64,000 bases of DNA from contig CAMKKZ010000007.1 in the NCBI GenBank assembly GCA_946413525.1, forward strand, positions 62,001 to 126,000. The letters are read 5' to 3'. Source of the stretch: an uncultured Oribacterium sp. (GTDB lineage: Bacteria > Bacillota > Clostridia > Lachnospirales > Lachnospiraceae). The notes under the pieces were generated by a model. The model was not told where the DNA came from and ran no database searches. It was given only the letters and a program-made list of their open reading frames with translations. Shown piece after piece: positions 40,201 to 49,611 of this stretch (position 1 is its first letter; each line of letters opens with the position of its first letter). Made by a program: the position numbers and the translations under genes.

Positions 40201-40260
40201 TATCAAATTGGTTTTTGACCATTCTGATTCCGTGACAAAGCGATACGGCATCGTATCTTA
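40201..40260 (-). repeat. Family A repeat, copy A5
   Basis: TATCAAATTGGTTTTTGACCATTCTGATTCCGTGACAAAGCGATACGGCATCGTATC; abuts pyrB Shine-Dalgarno. Confidence 0.85.
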
Positions 40261-40269
40261 ATTAAAGTT

Positions 40270-40333
40270 ATTCAAATGGTTTTTTGCCATTTTAATTGCC
40301 GACAAACGGTTGTTGCAGCGAAAGCTATACGGC
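40270..40333 (-). repeat. Family A repeat, copy A6
   Basis: CAAATGGTTTTTTGCCATTTTAATTGCCGACAAACGGTTGTTGCAGCG; overlaps the pyrE stop. Confidence 0.8.
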
Positions 40334-41095
40334 CCCGATCCATGACTGATCCGAAGGATTGTCCCGAAAATGAAGAAGCCTCTCCACGTCCTCCGGGCGG
40401 ATATAACCCTCTTCCGCAGCCACCTTTGCCAGGGTGTCAAGGTCGCAGAGGCTATGGTTTTTGACCCGGGCGGATTCCAGCCTTTCAAGCCCTTTTTTCA
40501 TCCCATAGGTAAAGATGCTCACAATGCCCAGCACCTCCGCCCCGGCATCCCGCAGCGCTTCCACGCATTCCAGAACAGACCCGCCCGTTGATATCAAATC
40601 CTCTATCACAACAACCTTTTCGGATTTTTCCAGCCTCCCCTCTATACGGTTCTGCCGCCCATGATCCTTTGCCGACCCCCGGACATATCCCATGGGCAGG
40701 CCCAAAATCTCCGCGGCAATGGCCGCGTGGGGTATGCCGGCAGTTGATGTACCAAAAAGCGCCTCAGCCTCCGGATAAAGCTCCCTGACCATGCCCGCAA
40801 TGGAATGTTCGATCATAGACCGGACCTCCGGGTAAGCAAGCGTAAGACGATTGTCGCAATATATCGGCGAAAGGATGCCCGAAGCCCAGGTGAATGGTTC
40901 ATCAGGCCTTAAAAATACCGCTCGTATGGAAAGCAGCCCTTTCGCTATTTCCACCCCGGTCCTTACAGTTACAGACCGATCCGATTCCTGATCAAAGGAA
41001 TTACCATCACTTGTAAATGCTTTGCTTCCACCTGATTCTCCCGAAAGGGCAGACTCATTCATAATAGCTTTTTCTCCCTCTTTTCTATCCATCAT
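40325..41095 (-). CDS. pyrE: Orotate phosphoribosyltransferase
   Basis: FTWASGILSPIYCDNRLTLAYPEVR...KVVVIEDLISTGGSVLE PRPP motif. Confidence 0.95.
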   Translation of the reverse strand: MMDRKEGEKAIMNESALSGESGGSKAFTSDGNSFDQESDRSVTVRTGVEIAKGLLSIRAVFLRPDEPFTWASGILSPIYCDNRLTLAYPEVRSMIEHSIAGMVRELYPEAEALFGTSTAGIPHAAIAAEILGLPMGYVRGSAKDHGRQNRIEGRLEKSEKVVVIEDLISTGGSVLECVEALRDAGAEVLGIVSIFTYGMKKGLERLESARVKNHSLCDLDTLAKVAAEEGYIRPEDVERLLHFRDNPSDQSWIGAV

Positions 41096-41113
41096 GACAT
41101 TCCCAATAAATGT

Positions 41114-41818
41114 TCAATCAACGAAATCACGAACTGCCCGGTCATAGGCCGCGACCGGATCTTTAGACGCGGTAATGGAACGCCCCACCACAATATAATC
41201 TGAGCCCAGCTCCTTTGCCCTGGCCGGAGTTGTGACCCTTGCCTGGTCATCCCGTCCATCCTCTGAGAAACGTATGCCCGGTGTGATGGTCAGAAAATCC
41301 TTTCCGCATTCCCGGTGCACCTTTTCCGCCTCCAAAGGCGAACAGACAACCCCGTCCAGTCCTGCTTCGCAGGCGTTTTTGGCAAACGCGGCCGCCGCGT
41401 CCCCAAGAGGCATGTCCACCAGCATTTCCTTTTTTAACTTTTCCTCGCTTATAGAAGTCAGAACAGTAACCGCGATCAGAAGCGGCCTCGTTCCATCCTC
41501 CCTGATCAGGCCCTCCCGCGCGGCCCGCATCATTTCCTTTGTTCCCGCAGCGTGAACATTCGCCATGTCCACCCCCAGAGAACTCAGGGAGCGCATGCCG
41601 CCCTTTACCGTGTTCGGGATATCATGAAGCTTCAAATCCAGAAAAACAGGAAGTCCGCGCCTTTTCAGCTCGCGTACGATTTCGGGACCTTCGGCATAAA
41701 ACAGCTCCATTCCCACCTTCACAAAAGGCTTCCTCTCCGCCCGCGTGAATTTATCCAAAAAATGGAAGCATTCCTCTCCCGAAGGAAAATCCAAAGCAAT
41801 GATTACGTCCTTTCCCAT
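41114..41818 (-). CDS. pyrF: Orotidine 5'-phosphate decarboxylase
   Basis: MGKDVIIALDFPSGEECF...VFLDLKLHDIPNTVKGG. Confidence 0.95.
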   Translation of the reverse strand: MGKDVIIALDFPSGEECFHFLDKFTRAERKPFVKVGMELFYAEGPEIVRELKRRGLPVFLDLKLHDIPNTVKGGMRSLSSLGVDMANVHAAGTKEMMRAAREGLIREDGTRPLLIAVTVLTSISEEKLKKEMLVDMPLGDAAAAFAKNACEAGLDGVVCSPLEAEKVHRECGKDFLTITPGIRFSEDGRDDQARVTTPARAKELGSDYIVVGRSITASKDPVAAYDRAVRDFVD

Positions 41819-41831
41819 ATCATCTTCTCCC

Positions 41832-41900
41832 CTATCAGAGTGGGTTTTGGCCACTCTGAGTTCATGACAAACCGATGCGGCATCGCATCAGCAAGGCTCC
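41832..41900 (-). repeat. Family A repeat, copy A7
   Basis: TATCAGAGTGGGTTTTGGCCACTCTGAGTTCATGACAAACCGATGCGGCATCGCATCAGCAAGG; abuts pyrF Shine-Dalgarno. Confidence 0.88.
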
Positions 41901-41934
41901 TTATAGAATGGGCTTTGGTTACTATTCAGTTAGC

Positions 41935-42060
41935 ACCTCGCGCTTGCCGCGAGGTGCGTATGAAAGCGTAGAAAAGCGCGCCTCGGGCGTACTCGGAATG
42001 CGCAAGCGCCACGCCCGAGGCGTAACTGTTCAGCTTGACTGAACAGTCACGGGCTTTGCC
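41935..42060. repeat. Family C hairpin-rich element, copy C2
   Basis: GCACCTCGCG-cttgc-CGCGAGGTGC; GCCTCGGGCG..CGCCCGAGGC; GTAACTGTTCAG-cttga-CTGAACAGTCAC. Confidence 0.8.
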
Positions 42061-42080
42061 TGCTCCCGTGTCTTTGCGCT

Positions 42081-43058
42081 TTACATAATGCCAATGATCT
42101 CTCGCAGACTTCGAATGCCCAGTTCCTCACATTTCCGGGGGAGATCCATGATGATGTCCCTGCAGGCAAAGGGGTTCCTCAGGTTTGCAGCCCCAATCTG
42201 GACGGCACTGGCACCGGCCATCATCATTTCGATAACGTCCTCCGAGCTGCTAATGCCGCCCATCCCGATCACAGGCACATCCACCGCCCTGGAAACCTGC
42301 CACACCATTCTGAGCGCCACGGGGAAAACAGCCGGGCCCGAAAGGCCGCCCGTTACGTTTTCAAGAACGGGTATCCTTTTCCTTAAGTCAATACGCATTC
42401 CCAGAAGGGTGTTGATAAGGCTGATGCCATCCGCGCCCGCATCCTCGGCAGCCCTGGCCATTTCACAGATATCCGTCACATTCGGGCTGAGCTTCACATA
42501 GACCGGCTTGGAGCAGGCCTTCCTGACTTCCCTGGTCACGAGAGAGATGTTGGACGCGCTGGTACCGAAAGCCATGCCGCCTCCACGGACATTAGGACAG
42601 GAAACATTCAGCTCGAGGATGCCGACGTTCGGCGCAGCATCCATCTTCACCGCCACGGCAACATACTCTTCTACGGAAAAGCCGGATATATTTGCTATGA
42701 CCGGCTTTTTATAATGTAAATAAAGCTCAGGAAGTTCCTCTGAAACGACCCTGTCTATCCCCGGGTTCTGAAGCCCTACTGAATTAAGCATCCCCGCTTC
42801 GCATTCAGCGATCCTGGGCAGAGGATTTCCGCCTCGTTCTTCCAGGGTAGTTCCCTTCACGGCGATAGAGCCCAGGATGTCAAGGTCATAGAGATCCCAG
42901 TATTCCCTCCCGTAGCCGAAAGTTCCTGATGCAGGTATGACCGGGTTGGAAAGAAGCAAGCCGGACAGGCTGGTGGAGATATCCACGGAACGAGCTTCCT
43001 CGCCTCCATTGGCGTTCCCGCCCTCCCTCCCGGGCATCGTGGTGGAAATGTCTACCAT
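42081..43058 (-). CDS. pyrD: Dihydroorotate dehydrogenase (class 1B catalytic subunit)
   Basis: VDISTSLSGLLLSNPVIPASGTFGYGREY...ELNVSCPNVRGGG; next to pyrK. Confidence 0.95.
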   Translation of the reverse strand: MVDISTTMPGREGGNANGGEEARSVDISTSLSGLLLSNPVIPASGTFGYGREYWDLYDLDILGSIAVKGTTLEERGGNPLPRIAECEAGMLNSVGLQNPGIDRVVSEELPELYLHYKKPVIANISGFSVEEYVAVAVKMDAAPNVGILELNVSCPNVRGGGMAFGTSASNISLVTREVRKACSKPVYVKLSPNVTDICEMARAAEDAGADGISLINTLLGMRIDLRKRIPVLENVTGGLSGPAVFPVALRMVWQVSRAVDVPVIGMGGISSSEDVIEMMMAGASAVQIGAANLRNPFACRDIIMDLPRKCEELGIRSLREIIGIM

Positions 43059-43774
43059 AACAAATCCTCCTTTTGAAAGACGGGACCCTCCTTGCATATC
43101 CGGCGAAAGCCCTGACGCGTCTCTAGGCTGCAGCCCATGCACGCGCCAAAGCCACAGCCCATCCGCGCCTCCAGGCTGAACATTCCATCACCGGACTTTT
43201 TATACAAAACCCTCATCATGGCCTCGGGTCCACAGCACACGGCATAGCCCCCCTCCTCGAAAAAATCCGTCGCAAAGCCTTTTTGTCCAAAGCTGCCATC
43301 AACGGTGGCCACCGTGACCGGGATATTCAAATTCCGGAATTCCTTTTCCAGGAATACTTCTCCCGCATTGTTAAACCCAAGTACCGCTGCGGGTTTTTTC
43401 CCTTCAAGAAGAAGGCGTTTGCAGAGGCCATACAAAGGAGCCACGCCAGCCCCACCGCCAATCAGCGCGCAGGATTCCGGGATCCGGGAGAGATCAAAAC
43501 CATTTCCAAGACCGCTGATGACGGAAAGCTCATCACCCTTTTGCAAATGGCTCATTTTTTCAGTTCCCTTGCCCACGATTTTATATATGATACGAATCCA
43601 GCCCTCCCCGTAATCACACACGGAAAAAGGGCGGCGGAGGAAGCTGCCCGGGAGAAGAATATTTATAAACTGGCCCGGTCGGCTGACTGCGGCACTGTCG
43701 CCCGAGAGCTCCATCCCGAAGGTTTTGTCCGCAATCTGACAATTTTCCGTAATTTTGTATATGCTCTCCTTCAC
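43052..43774 (-). CDS. pyrK: Dihydroorotate dehydrogenase electron transfer subunit
   Basis: FAD/NAD-binding (ALIGGGAGVAPLYGL) and 2Fe-2S cysteines EARMGCGFGACMGCSLET. Confidence 0.95.
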   Translation of the reverse strand: MKESIYKITENCQIADKTFGMELSGDSAAVSRPGQFINILLPGSFLRRPFSVCDYGEGWIRIIYKIVGKGTEKMSHLQKGDELSVISGLGNGFDLSRIPESCALIGGGAGVAPLYGLCKRLLLEGKKPAAVLGFNNAGEVFLEKEFRNLNIPVTVATVDGSFGQKGFATDFFEEGGYAVCCGPEAMMRVLYKKSGDGMFSLEARMGCGFGACMGCSLETRQGFRRICKEGPVFQKEDLLW

Positions 43775-43825
43775 ATTTCATCCCCCATTGAAATTTGTTA
43801 ATTATTCAACAAATCTTCACTATTT

Positions 43826-44000
43826 GAATCAGAGTGGACCTTGGTTACCCTGATTCAATTTCATACCGATGCGGAACGCGTCAGCAAGGCCACTTTATCA
43901 GAGTGGGCTTTGGCTACCCTGATTCATTTTCATACCGATGCGGCATCATGTCAGCAAGGCCCCTTTATCAGAGTGGTGGGCTTTAGCCGCTCTCATCATG
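43826..44000 (-). repeat. Family A repeats, tandem copies A9, A10 and truncated A11
   Basis: AATCAGAGTGGACCTTGGTTACCCTGATTCAATTTCATACCGATGCGGAACGCGTCAGCAAGGCC repeated about every 70 nt between pyrC and pyrK. Confidence 0.88.
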
Positions 44001-45375
44001 TGACATTATGAAATGCTTGAGGGGGGAGGCTGATTCCCCTCCTTCGGTCATAAACCTCCCGGCCGCCCACGAAGGTCTTCACCGTTTCCCCCTGCATCTC
44101 CATGCCGGAAAAAAGACTTTTCTTTGCCTTTGTATAAAAGACGGAAGGATCCGCCAGATAAATCCGGGAAAGATCCAGCACGGCAATGTCCGCGTCCGCG
44201 CCTTCCTCGATATAAAGGGGTCCCGGGAGGGAGAAAATCCTGCGGGGATTTACAGCCATCAGCTCTACCAGGCGTTCCAGGGTGATAGCCCCCTCTCCCG
44301 GGAGCGCCTGCCTTGCCCTGTCAACCCTGCTTTCACCGCAGGTCTCCGGGTTCCTCAGCACAAGATTATGATACAGGGAAGGGAAGCACGTTTCCAGCCC
44401 CGGGATGCCGAAGGCGGATCCGGCCAGACCCCTTGACTTCTCATCAAGGGAATGGGGGGCATGATCGGTAATGATGCAGTCGATCGTACCGTCCCTGATC
44501 CCTTCCAAAAGGGCCTCCCGGTCCTCCCTGCCGCGAATAGGGGGATTCATTTTCCAGCCGCCATCCTCTTCCAGATCCATATCCGTAAACATCAGGTAAT
44601 GTGGCCCGGTCTCGCAGCTTACGGGAAGCCCTTCCGCTTTAGCCTCCCGGATAATGCGGACAGATTCCTTCGTTGACACATGGCATACATGGTAACGGCT
44701 CCCGGTCTCCCTGACCAGGCTCACATCCCTCTCCACCTGCTTCCATTCCGAGGCGCTGTTAATCCCCTTTAAACCATGCCGTCTCGCGTAAAGGCCGTCA
44801 TGAACGCATCCTTCGGGGGAAAGCTCTCCCTCATCCTCACAATGGGCGACGACCGGCTTCCCCAGTTTCCGCGCCATTTCCATGGCGGCACGCATGACGC
44901 CTTCTTCCTGCACGCCGGTCCCGTCATCTGAAAATCCGACTACATAAGGCGCGATCCCCTCCATGTCGGAAAGAACTCCCCTCCCGCTCCGGTCCCTGGT
45001 AATCGTCCCATAAGGGTATACCGGGATTACAGCGCTTTCCCGGATGATCTCCAGCTCTTTCGAAAGGTCCTCCACATTGGAAGGGGGCGGATTCAGGTTC
45101 GGCATGGCGCATATCCCTGTATAGCCCCCATGGGCGGCGGCAGCGCTCCCGGAAGCGATGCTTTCCTTATACGAAAAACCGGGTTCCCGCAGATGTACAT
45201 GTACATCGACAAAACCCGGAACAATATGAAACCCCTCTGCGTCAAAAACCTCTGCCCCCGAAGCCTTTTCTCCGGAAGGATCAAGAGCAATCCTCCCATC
45301 CGAAAGAAGGATGTCCCGTCTTTCAAAGCCGGAGCGGGTAAAGGCCATGCCGTTTTTTAATAAGATTTTCGTCAT
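43996..45375 (-). CDS. pyrC: Dihydroorotase
   Basis: GFVDVHVHLREPGFSYKESI; CIITDHAPHSLDEKS. Confidence 0.96.
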   Translation of the reverse strand: MTKILLKNGMAFTRSGFERRDILLSDGRIALDPSGEKASGAEVFDAEGFHIVPGFVDVHVHLREPGFSYKESIASGSAAAAHGGYTGICAMPNLNPPPSNVEDLSKELEIIRESAVIPVYPYGTITRDRSGRGVLSDMEGIAPYVVGFSDDGTGVQEEGVMRAAMEMARKLGKPVVAHCEDEGELSPEGCVHDGLYARRHGLKGINSASEWKQVERDVSLVRETGSRYHVCHVSTKESVRIIREAKAEGLPVSCETGPHYLMFTDMDLEEDGGWKMNPPIRGREDREALLEGIRDGTIDCIITDHAPHSLDEKSRGLAGSAFGIPGLETCFPSLYHNLVLRNPETCGESRVDRARQALPGEGAITLERLVELMAVNPRRIFSLPGPLYIEEGADADIAVLDLSRIYLADPSVFYTKAKKSLFSGMEMQGETVKTFVGGREVYDRRRGISLPPQAFHNVT

Positions 45376-45402
45376 CTGCTTCGGCCTCCTGCCCTGCCCC
45401 GG

Positions 45403-45672
45403 CTACTCATCCCACCCCTCCCGGGGCATGATCAGGGCAACCATGGTGGATTCCTGATTTTCAGTAAGGGGGATGTCCTCAAGATGGGTCTGCGCCGGGA
45501 GGTCGGAAACTTCTTCCAATTCGACAAGAATCCAATTGACGCCTGCCTCCCTCGCGGAGGACAGGGCGTCATCCCTGTCCCTCCCTTCGCCAAAGCAGCC
45601 CTCCAGGTCCGGGAAGTCCACCCTGTACCCGGAATCCTTTTTGCTGATCACAGCAGGATAATAATATGTCAC
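45403..45672 (-). CDS. HicB-like (type II TA antitoxin family) protein
   Basis: YPAVISKKDSGYRVDFPDLEGCFGEGRDRDDALSSAREA; no HicA-like ORF adjacent. Confidence 0.8.
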   Translation of the reverse strand: MTYYYPAVISKKDSGYRVDFPDLEGCFGEGRDRDDALSSAREAGVNWILVELEEVSDLPAQTHLEDIPLTENQESTMVALIMPREGWDE

Positions 45673-45694
45673 GTATCACCTCCCGGCCGGAGGA

Positions 45695-47122
45695 TCACTC
45701 CAGCCCCTTCCTGTATTTATGCGGCGTCATGCCCGTGTATGTGCTGAATATCTTGATGAAATTCCCTATGTTATGAAAGCCACAGGCCTCCGCTATGTCG
45801 TAAATCCTTCCATTGTTCCCACAAAGCATCTCCCTTGCCCTGTCAACCCGGTAACGATTAATATATTCAAGCGGCGGTATCCCGACATAATTCCCAAAAA
45901 GCCGGATGAAGTACTGTTCGTTCAGGTTTGTCAGCTTTGCAAGGTCACGTATGTAGATCTTGTTGCGGTAATTGTCCTGTATATATTCCACCGCGTCCTT
46001 GATAATCTTGATCTGCTTCTCTTCCTCCCCGCTGTCCGCGGAAATCCTGCCGCAGGATTCCATCAACGCGATAATCTTCAAAAGCTCCGCTTTGATAAGT
46101 ATCCGGGGGGCGGCCCCGGAGACCGTATATTTCTTACTTCCAGGTATTGAATCCCCTTTTGAGCCCAGTCCGTGGAAGCGTTTTACAAGGCTGCGGAAAG
46201 CCTCCAATATCTCCATATATCCTATATCTGAAACAGAAAGGCAGGGGCTGAAACGCAGCCTTTGTTCAAGGAGGGGCAAAATCAAATCCCTTTCCCCTTC
46301 ATCCTGCAGGTAGGACCGCAGCATTCTGTAATCAAAGCAGACCGAATATTCCAGCCCCACATCAGACAGCGAATCAATCCTGTGAAGATCGCCAGGGTTC
46401 AAAAAGTAAAAGCACTCCTCGGCAATGTCAATCTGACGGAGATTCAGGGTCAGCCGCCATTGGCCTTGACTGAAATAAAGTATTTCCGCGTATTCATGCC
46501 AGTCCAGCCTCACATGGAAGCCTTTTCCTTCAGAAGTGCTGCCTTTGGATTCATACATCCTGCAGGAAAACGCCTCCGTTCCCTTTTCCCCGTCAGGCTC
46601 GGAGGCATATCCCAGAAGGGAGGAAAGCGCGTCGTCCGACGCCTGCTTCATGCGCTTTTTTCTTTTATTCTTTCCTTCCCGCGCGTTTTCATTCTTTGTC
46701 CCGGCATCTGTCCTGCCATCTGTCCCATCATCTTCGGAAACCGGCTCGCCGACCTCGGAAAAAGGCTCCCCGCCATCTCCGAAAAGGGCTGCCCCATTCT
46801 CTTTTATCAGAGCAGGTAATGCCGCCCCGCCGTCTGGTGAAGGAGCCGTTTTTCCCTCTTCGGAAAGATTCCCTTTGCTATCCCCGGAAAAAGTCATCCC
46901 GGAACCACTTCCCGTTCCTGGCTTCCGTCTGGATCGGACCGCCCCGGAAGCAGAACGTCTGGATGACCTTTGTACGGCATTCAGCCGACTTCCCGGCTTT
47001 TCAGTATCTGTTGTCTCCAATGGAGAAGCCTCCGGGGAAGAAGCCCCTCCCTCAGGGGAGCCTGCCTTTCCGCCTCCCCCGTAGGCTCCAGGTTCCGCCT
47101 CATAAACGGATTTCCGTCCCAT
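45695..47122 (-). CDS. AraC family transcriptional regulator with long low-complexity N-terminus
   Basis: C-terminal HTH: IYIRDLAKLTNLNEQYFIRLFGNYVGIPPLEYINRYRVDRAREML...IYDIAEACGFHNIGNFIKIFSTYTGMTPHKYRK; the ORF extends to 47185 but that start lies inside repeat A12. Confidence 0.88.
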   Translation of the reverse strand: MGRKSVYEAEPGAYGGGGKAGSPEGGASSPEASPLETTDTEKPGSRLNAVQRSSRRSASGAVRSRRKPGTGSGSGMTFSGDSKGNLSEEGKTAPSPDGGAALPALIKENGAALFGDGGEPFSEVGEPVSEDDGTDGRTDAGTKNENAREGKNKRKKRMKQASDDALSSLLGYASEPDGEKGTEAFSCRMYESKGSTSEGKGFHVRLDWHEYAEILYFSQGQWRLTLNLRQIDIAEECFYFLNPGDLHRIDSLSDVGLEYSVCFDYRMLRSYLQDEGERDLILPLLEQRLRFSPCLSVSDIGYMEILEAFRSLVKRFHGLGSKGDSIPGSKKYTVSGAAPRILIKAELLKIIALMESCGRISADSGEEEKQIKIIKDAVEYIQDNYRNKIYIRDLAKLTNLNEQYFIRLFGNYVGIPPLEYINRYRVDRAREMLCGNNGRIYDIAEACGFHNIGNFIKIFSTYTGMTPHKYRKGLE

Positions 47123-47163
47123 ACCCTTCCCTTTCTTTTTCAACCCCGCCTGCCGCCCCTCCT

Positions 47164-47233
47164 TTATGAGAGTGGGTTTTCTCACCCTGATTCCATGTCA
47201 TACCGGACTGCTTACGGCGCAAGTCGGCTCCTT
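47164..47233 (-). repeat. Family A repeat, copy A12
   Basis: TTATGAGAGTGGGTTTTCTCACCCTGATTCCATGTCATACCGGACTGCTTACGGCGCAAGTCGGCTCC. Confidence 0.75.
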
Positions 47234-47342
47234 AAGAAAGGAAAAACGGCTTGCTAATCATAACATATTTTTTTGTCTTCTTTCAAGACGGCTTGCCATG
47301 CTTTTTTATTCTGGTTTATAATACATTTATGCCCACTCCATT

Positions 47343-47423
47343 GGCAAGCTGCCCTGCCGGAAACCGGTTTGCTCCGATAATGCTTCGCTATGTAAAAACT
47401 CAGAGTAAAAAACACTTTGACAG
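47343..47423 (+). repeat. Family A repeat, copy A13 (orientation reversed, upstream of + strand coaX)
   Basis: AAACCGGTTTGCTCCGATAATGCTTCGCTATGTAAAAACTCAGAGTAAAAAACACTTTGACAG; matches the reverse complement of A1. Confidence 0.78.
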
Positions 47424-47471
47424 ATGAGCATATTGAACATATGGCTGACTATGATGAAAAGAGGTTTCCTT

Positions 47472-48251
47472 ATGATACTGGCTATTGACTGCGGAAATTC
47501 CCAAATTGTAATCGGGTGCATTGATAAGGATGGTACAATCTCCAATATCTTCCGAATGGAAAGCCGCCCCCGAAAGACCGCTTTTGAATATGCCGCGGAT
47601 ATACATCAGGTAATCAGGCTCCTTCGCATGGACGTCCTCCCCCTGGAGGGGGCGGTTCTGTCCTGCGTCGTTCCCTCGCTGCGAAATACTCTGCAAGAGG
47701 CTGCGCGGCTCATTACCGGCGGGAAGGTCCTTGTAATCGGAGCAGGAATACGAACCGGGATACGCATCCGAATTGATGATCCCGGAACCGTCGCCCCGGA
47801 TCTGGTCTCTACCGCGGTAGCTGCCAACGCGCTGTTCCCCTGTCCCTGCATCATTATCGAACTGGGCACGGCCACCGCCGTGACAGCTTTGGACGAGAAT
47901 GGGGATTATATCGGGGGCGCCTTCATCCCCGGCGTGAATATATCCCTGGACGCGCTTTCGTCCAGGGCCTCCCTCCTCCCTTCCGTGGAAATTGCCCCTC
48001 CGAAGAAGGTCATCGGCACTTCCACCCAGGATTCAATGAAATCCGGAATAATCTATGGGAGCGCTGGGGCGCTGGATGGCATGATAGACCGATTTTCGGA
48101 GGAACTTGGCTCAGTCAAAAGCATTGTCGCCACCGGAACCCTTGCCGGCCTGATTTGTCCCTTCTGCAAACATGAAATAACCATCTCCGAAAACCTCATC
48201 TTCCATGGCTTGTGGAGGCTTTGGAATAATAACCGAAAATATATCAGTTAG
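47472..48251 (+). CDS. coaX: Type III pantothenate kinase
   Basis: MILAIDCGNSQIVIGCIDKDG...CPCIIIELGTATAVTALDENGDYIGGAFIPGVNISLDAL. Confidence 0.95.
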   Translation: MILAIDCGNSQIVIGCIDKDGTISNIFRMESRPRKTAFEYAADIHQVIRLLRMDVLPLEGAVLSCVVPSLRNTLQEAARLITGGKVLVIGAGIRTGIRIRIDDPGTVAPDLVSTAVAANALFPCPCIIIELGTATAVTALDENGDYIGGAFIPGVNISLDALSSRASLLPSVEIAPPKKVIGTSTQDSMKSGIIYGSAGALDGMIDRFSEELGSVKSIVATGTLAGLICPFCKHEITISENLIFHGLWRLWNNNRKYIS

Positions 48252-48604
48252 AGGCTGTGGATCATTATTAAAAGGAATCCAGGACAAAAATCATTATTCC
48301 GTAAAAAACATAGAAAAACGTATGAAAATATGTCATTATTTCAAATAATCCAGTAATGCGGGTAATAAATTGACAATAAACCTTAATCAAGCGGTAAGTT
48401 TATTTGTCCGTTTCCATGATATAATACAGCAAAGAGGATCTTGATGATGTGATTACCATATCAGATGTCAGAAAAGCAGAATTACGATAAAGCACTCTGA
48501 CAGGGAAACCTTGATAATGCCATGTAATATCCCATGGCACGCATGTCACAAATCAGAATAGTGAAAACCCAATCTGAAAGAATGGAAAAAGAAAGGAGTT
48601 TATT

Positions 48605-49510
48605 ATGAAAAGGTGTAAAGGACATGACTTTTCCGGAATGAAAAAGAATGGCGTCATAGCCATGTTTTTCCTCTTCATCTTATTTGCCATGAATATTGCC
48701 TCCTCTGCCGGGCAATGGGTGAAAAATGATGTGGGATGGTGGTATCAAAACGATGATGGGAGCTGGCCGGAAAATGTATGGGTGTGGCTGGACGGGAATC
48801 AGGACGGCATATTTGAATGTTACGCTTTTGATGATGATGGCTACCTTTATACCGGAACCACGACCCCGGACAGCTTCACCGTTGACGGAAACGGCGCCTG
48901 GATGGATCATGGCATTACCGTTTCCAGGAAATTCCTGGGCGATGTTCCAGGCCCTGCCCCCATTACCCAGTCAGCCATCATTTCCTCGCAGCCCTCTTCA
49001 AAAAAGGCTTCCGGCTCGGGAAAGACTTCAGCTACGACGACCTCCTCCTCTTCCGGAAACGGGATACGCGTTGTAAAGAGCAGCGGCGTGATCAAGGCAG
49101 GAGGAACAGAAAATGATTCCGAAGAAGACGATGAAAAGGGAAAGAGCTCTTCTTCCGTAAAATCAAGTTCCTCCTCATCGACGGGCAAATCTTCATCGGG
49201 CAGCTCCTCCTCTTCCAATGCCGAGGAAATGACCCCTACGGCCAGCTCAGGCAAACGCACTGAGTCAGGCGGACCATCGGGCTCCATGTCAGACAACAAC
49301 AGCTATGGCTCTCCTACTTCGGACAGACGTTCCGCGGATTCTCCGTTGGAGGCCAATGGCTCTGTTTACTGGAATGCCGGAGGCAGCGTATACCATAAGG
49401 ATGCAGGCTGCAGCGCTTTGCATGGAAGCGCGAACAATCTCTCCCACGGAAGCGTCGACGAGGCGGTAAGGAACGGGGCCGGCACCCCATGCAGCATCTG
49501 CGCGTCGTAA
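48605..49510 (+). CDS. Secreted protein with cell-wall-binding-type repeats, Ser-rich linker and C-terminal Cys-containing domain
   Basis: Signal-like N-terminus; QWVKNDVGWWYQNDDGSWPENVWVWLDGNQDG; Ser-rich linker; VYHKDAGCSALHG...GTPCSICAS. Confidence 0.75.
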   Translation: MKRCKGHDFSGMKKNGVIAMFFLFILFAMNIASSAGQWVKNDVGWWYQNDDGSWPENVWVWLDGNQDGIFECYAFDDDGYLYTGTTTPDSFTVDGNGAWMDHGITVSRKFLGDVPGPAPITQSAIISSQPSSKKASGSGKTSATTTSSSSGNGIRVVKSSGVIKAGGTENDSEEDDEKGKSSSSVKSSSSSSTGKSSSGSSSSSNAEEMTPTASSGKRTESGGPSGSMSDNNSYGSPTSDRRSADSPLEANGSVYWNAGGSVYHKDAGCSALHGSANNLSHGSVDEAVRNGAGTPCSICAS

Positions 49511-49611
49511 AAAGATGAGTGATATAATAATCGTTCTGATTGCTGATCTGTTCATTCCCCGCATGATGGAAAACTCTTGAAATAAGTTGTGCCGGGGGAT
49601 ATACTTGTAAT

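Noticed and set aside
43826-44000. CRISPR-like array (regularly spaced repeats)
   Set aside because: The tandem units are complete family A copies with no unique spacers; no cas genes in the window.
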